Assembly (NCBI GenBank): GCA_001567255.1
Contig: LNBW01000056.1
Span: 183,053-247,052 of the forward strand
Length of the DNA stretch: 64,000 nucleotides
Direction of reading: 5' to 3'
Source of the DNA: Bacteroidetes bacterium OLB9
GTDB lineage: Bacteria; Bacteroidota; Bacteroidia; Chitinophagales; Saprospiraceae
Shown here: in pieces, positions 9,154 through 18,266 of the stretch
Numbering within the stretch: position 1 is the first letter of the stretch
Layout of the letters: the number at the start of each line of letters is the position of its first letter
Program-made: the position numbers and the translations under genes
Notes under the pieces: model-generated
The model's database searches: none
The model's input: the letters and a program-made list of their open reading frames with translations, nothing else
What the model was told of the DNA's origin: nothing

Positions 9154-9223
9154 AATGTAGAAAGCATGATATTTGTAGTAACATAACATAAAAAACAATT
9201 TTAGTTAAATAATTATTAGTACA

Positions 9224-9901
9224 ATGCCTGGATGGTATGCAGAAAATATTAACCTCCAAAGTGTATTGGATAGCAATCCTTCACTAAAAACCCTATTTGA
9301 AACAGGGCAGACGAATATAGCGCGAGGTGATTATATCTATCTTCCCGAAGAAAAGATGGATTCGATATACTTCATTCTTAAGGGTAAAATAAAATTAGGC
9401 ACTTACAGAAATGCAGAAACCGAGGTCATCACTGCGATATTGTATGAAGGCGATGTTTTCAGTGAGTTGTCCATTCTAGGTAACCATACAAGAAATGACT
9501 TTGCAATGGCTATGGAAAATGCGATAGTTGTTGGATTTACTCAGGAAAAACTGAAGTCAATCATGGCTGATTTTCCCGAATTTAGTGTGCTTATGATGAA
9601 AATCATGAGTGAACGGGTCACAGAGATGCATGAACGCCTGGAATCACTTATATTTATGGACTCACAGTCGAGGATTATAGATTTTTTAGTCAAGAGCGTG
9701 GAGAAAAGAGGCCATAGGATGGGCTATGAATGGGTACTGAGAAATTTTTATACCCACCAGGATATTGCTAATCTAACTTCGACCTCTCGACAATCTGTCA
9801 CTATGATATTAAATAAACTTAGAAAGGATAACATTATTCAGTTTGATAGAAAGCGGATGCTCATCCGAGATCTGGACAAACTCAAATCATTGATAAAATA
9901 A
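9224..9901 (+). CDS. Crp/Fnr family transcriptional regulator
   Basis: A 225-residue regulator with an N-terminal cyclic-nucleotide-binding-like beta roll (about 20-130, with 'DSIYFILKGKIKLG' and 'EGDVFSELSILG'), a long dimer helix (~115-145) and a C-terminal winged helix. The helix-turn-helix is at about 177-205 (THQDIANLTSTSRQSVTMIL). There is no N-terminal cysteine cluster, so it is not an iron-sulfur FNR. The arginine/serine pair of the cAMP phosphate cassette of E. coli Crp is not evident, so the ligand is unknown. The DUF3109 gene follows after 6 bases and is probably in the same operon. Confidence 0.9.
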   Translation: MPGWYAENINLQSVLDSNPSLKTLFETGQTNIARGDYIYLPEEKMDSIYFILKGKIKLGTYRNAETEVITAILYEGDVFSELSILGNHTRNDFAMAMENAIVVGFTQEKLKSIMADFPEFSVLMMKIMSERVTEMHERLESLIFMDSQSRIIDFLVKSVEKRGHRMGYEWVLRNFYTHQDIANLTSTSRQSVTMILNKLRKDNIIQFDRKRMLIRDLDKLKSLIK

Positions 9902-9907
9902 AGTACC

Positions 9908-10510
9908 ATGTTAGTTATTGATGACGTATTAGTCAGTGAAGATATTATTGAAGAGTGTTTTTGTTGTGATCTTCATGCTTGTAAAGGTGCCTGCTGTACG
10001 GAAGGCGATTATGGTGCGCCGCTAGAAAAAGCAGAAATGGGTGAGATCACCAAATATTTAGAACTTATCAAGCCGTATCTACCTGAACGTTCTGTAGCAT
10101 ATTTAGAAAATCATCCCGGATATGAGTTGTATGAAGAGCCTAAAACCTGGGGTACTTCCTGCCATGAAGACGGAGCTTGTGTTTTTTTGAATAAGGATGC
10201 AAACGGTATCGGATACTGTGCAATAGAAAAAGCATGGGCAGATGGTAAAATCCCATTTAAAAAGCCAGTTTCATGCCATCTCTATCCGATCAGGATTTCT
10301 AAAAATGATATCTCTGGCTTTGAAGCATGGAACTACGACATCTGGGATATCTGTGCAGCAGCCCGTATCAAAGGGAAGCGACTTAAAATGCCAATCTATC
10401 GCTTCGTAAAAGACGCCATTATCCGTAAAAAGGGGCAGGATTTTTACGATCAGTTAGAAGCTGCTGCCGATCATCTTAATGGAGAAGATCAGCTTACTTT
10501 AACTACTTAA
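9908..10510 (+). CDS. DUF3109 family cysteine-rich protein
   Basis: A 200-residue cytoplasmic protein with an N-terminal cysteine cluster: C17, C19, C20, C25, C29 and C30. Further cysteines follow in 'TSCHEDGACVFL', 'GYCAIEKAW', 'PVSCHLYPIRI' and 'WDICAAARI'. The pattern fits the DUF3109 family and is reminiscent of zinc- or iron-sulfur-binding YkgJ-like proteins, with a likely metal-binding role. The biochemical function is unknown. It begins 6 bases after the Crp-like regulator, so the two are likely one transcript. The convergent TonB-type receptor ends 18 bases downstream. Confidence 0.8.
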   Translation: MLVIDDVLVSEDIIEECFCCDLHACKGACCTEGDYGAPLEKAEMGEITKYLELIKPYLPERSVAYLENHPGYELYEEPKTWGTSCHEDGACVFLNKDANGIGYCAIEKAWADGKIPFKKPVSCHLYPIRISKNDISGFEAWNYDIWDICAAARIKGKRLKMPIYRFVKDAIIRKKGQDFYDQLEAAADHLNGEDQLTLTT

Positions 10511-10527
10511 ATTTGTAGTACTCAGCG

Positions 10528-13005
10528 TTATTTCTGCAGTGTATTATTACCTCCTGATCCCATATTCATGCCACCTTGGTTATTGCCACTGGCATCTTTA
10601 AGGTCCGTATTTTTGACCTTGGATTGACGCTCTTTAAAGTCCACATTTCCAAATTTATAACGGACATTGAGGCCAAAAGATCTGAATGGCACGGCGATGG
10701 AAGATGATTGCTTGATTTCTTCTGTTTCGATATTGGTTTTGAAGTATTTATTGGCATTAAATGGCTCGATAAGGGTGACACCAAGACTGAAGTTTTTAAA
10801 TTCTTTGCGTAGCCCCATACCGTAGATAGTGAAAGCAGGATTGTCGCCCTGAATGGTTCTGACAGGCGACCGGAAGAAGCCAAAGAAGTCTGCCTTGAAA
10901 GTTCCTGTGATTTTTGCTTCACCATTGAGGAAGATATTGTATTCAAAACTTTTACGCTCTTCCGGATTTCCATTGACGATACCTTTTGCGTCATAAGTTG
11001 CAATATTTCCACCTGTTCGGAAGGTAAATAGGCTTACAGACTTGCTGATAAAGGTATTGAGTCCTAAAGAGTTTTTAGTGCCTACATTTTCAAATGTATT
11101 GACAGATAGATTATTCTCATTTAGTGAAAGTATCTGCTCAATAATATCGTCCGTATGTTTATAGAAAAGGGATGAAAATGTGGTGAATCCTTTAAAAGTA
11201 AAGTTGTAACCAAGTTCTACTTGATGTACGAGTTCAGGATTCAGCATAGGATTTCCGATAGTCTGATTGACAAAATCTGCATTGTTATTGAATGGATTGA
11301 TATAGGATAGACTAGGTCGCTGAATTCTTTGTGTATAAGAAAGTTTAAGTGTCCTGAACCCACTAAAAGTCCGGCTTATTGTTAGGTTAGGCAATAGGTT
11401 GTTGTATTTAATATTTTCAAAATCAAGGTCTGTTGACTTGTCAAAAGCACCCGAGATGCCTGTCTGTTCATATCGCGCTCCTGTGATCAAATTGTACTTT
11501 CTGGCAATAATAAAACTCATAGATGCATATCCGGCATATACATTTTGATGGTAGTTGAAGGTTTCTACGAGCGGCGTATATCCGTTTGTGATGTCAAAAA
11601 CCTGCGTGTTGTAATTGCTGATAATATTTCTGATGATGGTTTTTAATCCGGTCTCTAATTTGATGGCTTTGGTAAAAGGATGAGTGTAATCCACCTGAAG
11701 TGTGGTTTCGTGGTTTACTCCATCATTATTGATATCTGTATTTCTATTGAGCAAATCAAAATCGTGCATTTCATCAATTATATTATCTTGGTCGGTGTTT
11801 TGTCGTGAATATTGTACGCCAAAACTAATTTCTTGATTCTCTCGTTTTTCAAATTTATGAGTAAAATCAGTTGACCAATCAAAACCACTATTGAGATTTT
11901 TACTTGTGTTAGTTCGAGTATAATTATCCACTAATCCGGATTGATTGATAGCACCGATAGTCGTTCCATCTACATTCAATCCAAATCCTCGGAAATTAAA
12001 TGAAGAATTGATACTATTAAAGCCATTGAAGTCATAAAACGCACTCAGAGAACCATTGCCTCCAATAGTAGAAGATTTGTGATCGCCATTTTGACTGATG
12101 GTACCAGAATTAATCTTGTCAAACCGGTAAAATTCATTCGTTCCTTTAGCCGGAGGAGAATAAAATAACGCGCCACCTGAACTTAGTCCAAACCGACCCT
12201 TTCCAGCATTCAGATTGATAAAAGTACTGTTTTGTCTGTTGCCGATAGAAGCATTGATACTACCTGCAAATCCATCCACATTCTGCTTTTTAGTGATTAT
12301 GTTGATGAGACCTGCGCTTCCTTCAGCATCGTATTTTGCTGAAGGCGAAGTAATCACTTCCACTTTTTTAATCTGATCGGCAGGAAACATTTTGAGTGCT
12401 TCAGCGACATTGCTTGAAAACATACCCGAAGGTTTACCGTTGATGAGAATTTTGACATTTTGAGAACCACGAAGTGATACATTCCCATTGAGATCAACGG
12501 ACAACATCGGCACTTTGCGCAGTACATCCGTGGCATCACCACCTGCAATCGATGCATCATTCTCGGCATTGAAGACGAGCTTGTCAGCTCTGTTTTCAAA
12601 AAGGGTTCGCTCCTCATTGATATTAACTGCATCCAGAACCGTTGCTGAAGGGGTTAGATAAATATGTTCAATATTGAGATCAGGACTTTTTAAAGTTGTC
12701 TCCACCGTTACCTTTTTATCTTCATATCCAATGAATGAAACATAAATATCGTATTGGCCATTGACAATCTCTTCAATGCGGAAAAACCCGTTTTCATCGG
12801 ACAGAACCCCATTTTGAATGATGGAGCTACCTTTCTTTTTTAAGGTAACTGTAGCAAAACTCACTTTTTCCTTCGTAAGCGAATCGACAACGGTACCTTC
12901 AATTTTTCCCTTGATAGTCGGGCCTTTTGCGCCTCCACTAAATGGAAACTGAGCGTGAGCAGTGGATAGTACCAGAATAAAGGCAAGGCTAAGTATGTAT
13001 CTCAT
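10528..13005 (-). CDS. TonB-type outer membrane beta-barrel receptor with CarboxypepD_reg domain
   Basis: An 825-residue outer membrane protein. It has a signal peptide ending at about residue 19 (STAHAQ), an Ig-like carboxypeptidase-regulatory domain at about 33-110, and a plug-like region with 'VLRKVPMLSVDLNGNVSLRG' and 'GSAGLINIITKK'. A large beta-barrel of the OMP_b-brl_3 type fills the rest. The final ~35 residues are a polar Gly/Asn-rich tail after the last predicted strand, which is unusual for a barrel that should end in an aromatic. No SusD-like partner or regulator is next to it, so the substrate cannot be guessed. Peptides or metal complexes are possible. Confidence 0.88.
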   Translation of the reverse strand: MRYILSLAFILVLSTAHAQFPFSGGAKGPTIKGKIEGTVVDSLTKEKVSFATVTLKKKGSSIIQNGVLSDENGFFRIEEIVNGQYDIYVSFIGYEDKKVTVETTLKSPDLNIEHIYLTPSATVLDAVNINEERTLFENRADKLVFNAENDASIAGGDATDVLRKVPMLSVDLNGNVSLRGSQNVKILINGKPSGMFSSNVAEALKMFPADQIKKVEVITSPSAKYDAEGSAGLINIITKKQNVDGFAGSINASIGNRQNSTFINLNAGKGRFGLSSGGALFYSPPAKGTNEFYRFDKINSGTISQNGDHKSSTIGGNGSLSAFYDFNGFNSINSSFNFRGFGLNVDGTTIGAINQSGLVDNYTRTNTSKNLNSGFDWSTDFTHKFEKRENQEISFGVQYSRQNTDQDNIIDEMHDFDLLNRNTDINNDGVNHETTLQVDYTHPFTKAIKLETGLKTIIRNIISNYNTQVFDITNGYTPLVETFNYHQNVYAGYASMSFIIARKYNLITGARYEQTGISGAFDKSTDLDFENIKYNNLLPNLTISRTFSGFRTLKLSYTQRIQRPSLSYINPFNNNADFVNQTIGNPMLNPELVHQVELGYNFTFKGFTTFSSLFYKHTDDIIEQILSLNENNLSVNTFENVGTKNSLGLNTFISKSVSLFTFRTGGNIATYDAKGIVNGNPEERKSFEYNIFLNGEAKITGTFKADFFGFFRSPVRTIQGDNPAFTIYGMGLRKEFKNFSLGVTLIEPFNANKYFKTNIETEEIKQSSSIAVPFRSFGLNVRYKFGNVDFKERQSKVKNTDLKDASGNNQGGMNMGSGGNNTLQK

Positions 13006-13179
13006 CAGATGATTATATTTATTTTATATATTGAATTTAATGAGTGCAAAATTGATATTAAAGTTGGTGTCTGATATAAAAATATAGATGAATACCGATA
13101 AATTTAGGATGAATAGCTTAAATCAAATCCTTGAATACAATCAACAAAGGCATAAAACTTAAAAATTGGTTAATATGCT

Positions 13180-13187
13180 TACCTTTG
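13180..13187 (+). promoter_or_regulatory. Possible -7 element TACCTTTG before the polyprenyl synthase gene
   Basis: TACCTTTG matches TAnnTTTG and ends 19 bases before the ATG at 13207. The nearest TTG (13166-13168) is only 11 bases upstream, too close for a normal -33 box, so the support is partial. Confidence 0.4.
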
Positions 13188-13206
13188 TTGCAACTAAATA
13201 AGTGGA

Positions 13207-14190
13207 ATGGATCTGATTGCACAGCTAAGAGTACAGTTTGAAGATTTTTTGAGTAAAAATCCTTTGACTAAAGATCCTGTAAGTCTTTATGAACCAGCAG
13301 ATTATATTCTGTCTATAGGTGGTAAACGCTTAAGGCCAGTGCTGACATTACTAGGTACTATGTTATATGGACGCCATACTCAAGAAGCCATGAAGGCGGC
13401 CATGGCAGTAGAGGTGTTTCATAATTTTTCATTAGTGCACGATGATGTGATGGATAATGCAGACATCCGCCGTGGTCAACCAACGGTACATAAAAAATAC
13501 AATATTAACACTTCGATTTTGACAGGTGATGTGATGCTCGTCAAAGCTTATCAATACATCCTGGATTATGAAGATCCTGAGCTAGTTTACGCCCTGATGA
13601 ATGCCTTTAATAAAATGGCATTTGGTGTGTGTGAAGGACAGCAATTGGATATGGACTTTGAAAAGAGAGAAGATGTAAATATTCAGGAGTATCTCCACAT
13701 GATCACACTGAAAACATCGGTTTTAATCGGAGCTGCAATTCAGATGGGCGCCATAGTAGCTCGTGCAGACAAACAGGATCAATTCCATATTTATGAATTT
13801 GGGAAAAATCTGGGTATCGCTTTTCAATTGCAAGATGATAACCTGGATGTTTTTGGTACACAGGCACAAGTAGGTAAGCGTATCGGTGGTGACATATTAC
13901 AAAATAAAAAAACTTATCTATACCTTAAAGCACTCGAATTGTGCAGTGATGAGCAAAGGGCTATACTTGAAAATCTGTATGCTGAAACGGCTGAAAGCAT
14001 CAATGAAGATTTTAAAATTGAGACCGTCACCCAAATTTTTAAAGATGTTTATGTTGTAGAATATAGTCGACAAGTGATCGAGGCCTACAGGGATCTTGCA
14101 TTTTCGCATCTGGATGCATGTAAAATTGCATCCGAATTTAAAAAACAACTTAAAGATTTTGTCAATGAATTCATTTTCAGGGAACAATAA
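13207..14190 (+). CDS. Polyprenyl diphosphate synthase (all-trans, IspB-like)
   Basis: Condenses isopentenyl diphosphate onto an allylic primer to build the long prenyl chain, most likely the menaquinone side chain. The first aspartate-rich motif DDVMD is at 79-83, followed by ADIRRGQPTVH. The second, DDNLD, is at 210-214. GGKRLRP (38-44) is the diphosphate-binding segment. The 327-residue length fits the trans-prenyltransferase family. Chain length cannot be read with confidence from the residues before the first motif. It is preceded by a TACCTTTG element and has its own transcription direction, divergent from the TonB-type receptor. Confidence 0.93.
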   Translation: MDLIAQLRVQFEDFLSKNPLTKDPVSLYEPADYILSIGGKRLRPVLTLLGTMLYGRHTQEAMKAAMAVEVFHNFSLVHDDVMDNADIRRGQPTVHKKYNINTSILTGDVMLVKAYQYILDYEDPELVYALMNAFNKMAFGVCEGQQLDMDFEKREDVNIQEYLHMITLKTSVLIGAAIQMGAIVARADKQDQFHIYEFGKNLGIAFQLQDDNLDVFGTQAQVGKRIGGDILQNKKTYLYLKALELCSDEQRAILENLYAETAESINEDFKIETVTQIFKDVYVVEYSRQVIEAYRDLAFSHLDACKIASEFKKQLKDFVNEFIFREQ

Positions 14191-14294
14191 AAATATTTTA
14201 AATGTTAAAATATGGATAATATCTGATGTGAAGTTGGCTTTTTTATGTTACTTTTATTGTTTATTTAGTCTTATCTATACAAACCGCTTTTGTG

Positions 14295-14738
14295 ATGAAA
14301 TTTTTTAGTACCATCTTTGTAACCATTTTGATTTTGGCTACTTATTCCTGCAAAACAAGCAATAAAATGTTTGACCCTAAAACGACAAAACAAACAGTGA
14401 TATCATTTGGTACCGGAGGTGGATTTACCGGTAATGTGACCGAGTATCATTTATCATCAACTGGTAAAATTTATACAGAGTTAGAATCCGGAATTAAGGA
14501 AGTGGGTAAAATTAAGAAGCAAATAGCAGATCAAATTTTTGCTAACTACAAAAACCTTAAATTAAATGAGCTTGAACTGGATGATCCGGGCAACAGATAT
14601 TATTTTGTCCGACACAAATCGGGGGATAATGTACATCAACTTCAATGGGGAAAGCAACCGCTTGAAAATACCAATTTGCAAACCTACTTCAACATACTAA
14701 TGGCTGAGGTAAAGAGGATTAATGATGATAAAAAATAA
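14295..14738 (+). CDS. Small lipoprotein, unknown function
   Basis: A 147-residue protein with a lipoprotein signal: MKFF, a hydrophobic stretch, then the lipobox ATYSC, followed by KTSNK. The mature part is beta-rich and polar, with 'FGTGGGFTGNVTEYHLSSTG', and no cysteines. The domain is not one I can name. A GTG lies directly upstream at 14292 (GTGATG), but the ATG is preferred. It lies 104 bases after the prenyl synthase and 32 bases before the secreted M4 protease, so it may share their transcript. Lipidation is supported by the presence of lgt in the window. Confidence 0.72.
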   Translation: MKFFSTIFVTILILATYSCKTSNKMFDPKTTKQTVISFGTGGGFTGNVTEYHLSSTGKIYTELESGIKEVGKIKKQIADQIFANYKNLKLNELELDDPGNRYYFVRHKSGDNVHQLQWGKQPLENTNLQTYFNILMAEVKRINDDKK

Positions 14739-14770
14739 AGATCAATAAACCAATTTAAATAAATATTCCT

Positions 14771-17700
14771 ATGAAACATAAAATTGTACTTTCCTTATTG
14801 CTAATTTTACTTGGCTGGGTAGGTGTTGATGCACAGATGAAGACCATTGAGCTTTCGCAGGAAAAACCAAATCCATCTCAGCTGATGCTGAAGCCAAAGC
14901 AAAATATTACCCATTTTGACAGAAATCCGGGCTCAACAGAATTTAAAACATTAGGAGCATTTAGAATAACAGAATTGGATAATGGTTTGAAAGCCGGAAT
15001 GTTTGGCAATAGAAATGTACCTCTATACATAGAAGGTACGCTTGCCAATAGTACAACTAAAGGCAGCAGAGCTGAAAATCAAGCTTATGAATACCTTAGA
15101 GCGGCTGCACCGTTGATGAAAATCAAAAATCCGGATCTCGAATTTAGTGTATTATCTACATATGAAGACGAGCTCGGCATGACACATATCAAGATGCAGC
15201 AAATGGCTGGCAACGTTCCGGTGTATGGAGGAGAGGTAATTCTTCATAGTAGAAAAGGGGCCATAGAATTTTTAAACGGACATTACTTTCCATCGATTAA
15301 AATGGAATCGTTGACACCGGTAATGACAGAAAAGCAAACACTGGATGTAGTAAAAGAGGATCTTGGCGCATCATTAACATATGAAGTGGATGTTACCATT
15401 CTTGGAGATATGTCCACTAAAACAGAACTGGTGGTTTTGCCGATGGATGATCAGACTTTCAGACTAGCTTACCACCTAACCGGTTATAAAAATTTGATTG
15501 AAAGGTGGGAATACTTTGTAGATGCTATTGATGGAGAGATCATACGAAAACACCAAAGCATTTGTAAGTTCCACCATCATGAAGTCGATCATCATGCGAA
15601 AGATGTTGAAGATCATGTTTTAACATCATCTCTAAGTTCCACAACTTCCATTGCACTGGATGGGAAAGCAACGGCTTCAGCACCAGATTTATACGGGATC
15701 AGTAGGATAATCAACACATATCAGGTAGGAGCCAAATATTATATGATTGATGGTTCACGTGAAATTTTTTCAAGCACACCTACGCAAATGCCGGATGATC
15801 CATCGGGAGTAATTTGGACATTGGATGCTTTCAATACGTCTCCGGCATTAAATAATTTTAGATTTGATCATGTTACTTCAAATAATAACACATGGAATAG
15901 TCCTACCAGCGTATCGGCACACTACAATGGCGGTAAAGCGTATGAATATTTTAGAAATACTTTCAACAGGGCATCAATCAACGGATCGGGAGGCAATATT
16001 ATTTCGCTTATCAATGTAATTGAAGAAGACGGTAAGGCAATGGATAATGCATTCTGGAATGGTCAGGCGATGTTTTATGGCAATGGCAATACTCAGTTTT
16101 TCCCACTAGCTAGAGGGTTGGATGTAGCCGGACACGAAATGTCACATGGAGTGATTCAGAGCACAGCTAATCTGGAATATAGAGGAGAATCAGGTGCGCT
16201 CAACGAGTCTTTTGCAGATGTATTTGGCGTGATGATAGATAGGGATGACTGGCTGATAGGCGAAGATGTAGTCAGACCAAATGCCTTCCCATCTGGAGCA
16301 TTGAGAAGCATGTCAGATCCACACAATGGAGCAGCAAACAATGATTTTGGTAGAGGCTGGCAACCCAGCCACTATAATGAAAGGTACACTGGAAGCCAGG
16401 ATAATGGAGGAGTACATATCAATAGTGGCATTCCCAATCACGCATTTTATAAATTTGCATCAGCTGTAGGAAAAGACAAGGCAGAAAAAGTTTATTACAG
16501 AGCATTAACCAATTATCTGACGAAGTCATCTCAGTTTGTTGATGCAAGGGTTGCAGTAGTAAAAGCAGCAGGTGATTTGTACTCAACTGCAGAAGTGAAT
16601 GCAGCTAAAGCAGCATTTACCGAAGTGGGTATTCTGGGTGATGAAGGTGGTGATTACGAACAAGATGTACAAATAAATCCAGGTCAAGACTTTGTTCTAA
16701 CAACAGGATCCAATAATGTCGGGCTATACCTGATGGATGCTAAGGGACAGTTGTTGGGACAGTTGAATTCCAGGCAGATATTGTCAAAGCCGAGTATATC
16801 AGACGATGGTAGTGAAGTAGTTTATATTGGTGGAGACAAGAAGATGTATTATCTCACTTTTAACTGGCAAGCGAATCCCCCGACCTATAATGAGCAATTA
16901 CTAAGTGATGAAGCAGTATGGAGGAATGTCATTATTTCAAAAGATGGATTGCTTATTGGTGCAACGACTAACAATGCAGAAAACCATATTTATGTATTTT
17001 ACTTTGGAGGTCAAGATGTTATCAGCAGAGATTTTGAATTGTATAATCCTACCTATACTACTGGTGTAGTCACAGGAGATGTTAATTTTGCTGATGCTAT
17101 GGAGTTTGATCTCTCAGGAAAATATATTATGTACGATGCAGAGAACGAACTCAGATCTGGAACCGGAAATACCATAAAATACTGGGATGTAAGTTTTATT
17201 GAAGTGTGGAACAATGCGACTAAGACATTTACCCAAGGTGAGGTTTCAAAACTTTTTTCATCACTACCTAAAGATGTAAGCGTAGGTAATGCGACGTTTT
17301 CCAAAAATTCGCCATATATCATTGCTTTCGATTATATTGATGAGGAAAATAATTCATCTGTGCTTGGAGCAAATATTGAAAAAGGCAATGTGGGTCTAAT
17401 TTTCGAGAATAACACCCTTGGATTTCCTAATTACAGTGGTACAGACCAGCAGTTGGTTTTTGAGTATGAACAACCATCTACTCAACAAACTAATTTGGGA
17501 ATTGCTAATTTGAAGCAAAATAAAATTGAAGTTAATGGAGATGCACAAGTGTTTAGCCCTCAAAAAAGATGGGCAGTGTGGTTTAGAAATGGTGCCAGAT
17601 CAACGGCTGTTGAAAAAGTTCTTGCCGAACATCAGACTTTTGATATTGACAAAAATCCTGTTAGTGACGTGTTGAGTATGACTGTAATCAGTGATAATAA

Positions 17701-17881
17701 TTCAGCCGTAGATTTTGATATTCTAATATCAGATTTGAATGGAAAAGTTTATTACGAAAATCATTATAATTCATCTGATGAAAATATTAATGTCAACATT
17801 TCTGACTTGAATAATGGTCTTTACATTGTTACGCTTAAATCAGGAAAAACAGTTGAATCCAAAAAGTTTGTCAAAATATAA
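14771..17881 (+). CDS. Secreted M4 (thermolysin-like) metallopeptidase with T9SS sorting tail
   Basis: A 1036-residue extracellular zinc protease. It has a signal peptide (~1-21, ending VDAQ), an FTP/PepSY-type propeptide to about residue 280, and an M4 catalytic domain. That domain has HEMSH at 455-459 and the third zinc ligand E479 in 'GALNESFADVFG'; a catalytic histidine is likely in 'NGGVHINSGIPNHAF'. Residues ~635-940 form a region of repeated strands ('DDGSEVVYIGG', 'DLSGKYIMYDAE'), probably a beta-propeller. The last ~75 residues are a type IX secretion sorting domain ending in KTVESKKFVKI. It is probably displayed or released at the cell surface. A terminator follows. Confidence 0.93.
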   Translation: MKHKIVLSLLLILLGWVGVDAQMKTIELSQEKPNPSQLMLKPKQNITHFDRNPGSTEFKTLGAFRITELDNGLKAGMFGNRNVPLYIEGTLANSTTKGSRAENQAYEYLRAAAPLMKIKNPDLEFSVLSTYEDELGMTHIKMQQMAGNVPVYGGEVILHSRKGAIEFLNGHYFPSIKMESLTPVMTEKQTLDVVKEDLGASLTYEVDVTILGDMSTKTELVVLPMDDQTFRLAYHLTGYKNLIERWEYFVDAIDGEIIRKHQSICKFHHHEVDHHAKDVEDHVLTSSLSSTTSIALDGKATASAPDLYGISRIINTYQVGAKYYMIDGSREIFSSTPTQMPDDPSGVIWTLDAFNTSPALNNFRFDHVTSNNNTWNSPTSVSAHYNGGKAYEYFRNTFNRASINGSGGNIISLINVIEEDGKAMDNAFWNGQAMFYGNGNTQFFPLARGLDVAGHEMSHGVIQSTANLEYRGESGALNESFADVFGVMIDRDDWLIGEDVVRPNAFPSGALRSMSDPHNGAANNDFGRGWQPSHYNERYTGSQDNGGVHINSGIPNHAFYKFASAVGKDKAEKVYYRALTNYLTKSSQFVDARVAVVKAAGDLYSTAEVNAAKAAFTEVGILGDEGGDYEQDVQINPGQDFVLTTGSNNVGLYLMDAKGQLLGQLNSRQILSKPSISDDGSEVVYIGGDKKMYYLTFNWQANPPTYNEQLLSDEAVWRNVIISKDGLLIGATTNNAENHIYVFYFGGQDVISRDFELYNPTYTTGVVTGDVNFADAMEFDLSGKYIMYDAENELRSGTGNTIKYWDVSFIEVWNNATKTFTQGEVSKLFSSLPKDVSVGNATFSKNSPYIIAFDYIDEENNSSVLGANIEKGNVGLIFENNTLGFPNYSGTDQQLVFEYEQPSTQQTNLGIANLKQNKIEVNGDAQVFSPQKRWAVWFRNGARSTAVEKVLAEHQTFDIDKNPVSDVLSMTVISDNNSAVDFDILISDLNGKVYYENHYNSSDENINVNISDLNNGLYIVTLKSGKTVESKKFVKI

Positions 17882-17908
17882 TTATTAGCGCTTCAATGCT
17901 GATAGAAG

Positions 17909-17944
17909 AAGGAGAAAATTTCGATTGAAGTTTTCTCCTTTTTT
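17909..17944 (+). terminator. Rho-independent terminator after the M4 peptidase gene
   Basis: AAGGAGAAAA (17909-17918) pairs perfectly with TTTTCTCCTT (17931-17940) over a 12-base loop. The right arm runs into a T-rich tract. It lies 28 bases after the stop codon. Confidence 0.85.
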
Positions 17945-18266
17945 CTTGCCCATCCATAAAATTTTTAAAAAAATTAAATTGTTGATTATTAGTTTGTTAC
18001 AATGAATATTGTTGTTGATGATTTTCACAATCCAATAGAGATTTACAAAAAGTAATTGTTTCTTCACAACTATTTTGGTGCTCACTTAATCTATCCTCAA
18101 AAATTAGAGTTCTGACATGAGAAATAAAAAATTCTTTGTCTCATTATAAATTTTCTTCATTCCGATGGCAAAGGCAGATGCTGTGATTAACACTTTTTTA
18201 CCTATAGTACAAGGCCAAAGTTATCGGCGAGCAAGGTTTTGACTGGTGCAATAAAATAAGTTGAAT
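17945..18266. other. Intergenic stretch between convergent M4 peptidase and carB genes
   Basis: About 320 AT-rich bases with no supported gene. A 25-codon open frame (18165-18242) and a 66-codon reverse frame overlapping the terminator were judged to be chance. No terminator with a clear stem and T-tract was found for carB on the minus strand. Confidence 0.5.

Noticed and set aside
17885..18085. 66-codon minus-strand frame
   Set aside because: It reads through the terminator of the M4 peptidase gene. The composition is that of random AT-rich DNA.
18165..18242. 25-codon frame beginning MAKADAVINT
   Set aside because: Too short and isolated, with no promoter or conservation argument. It may be a chance frame or a decayed remnant.
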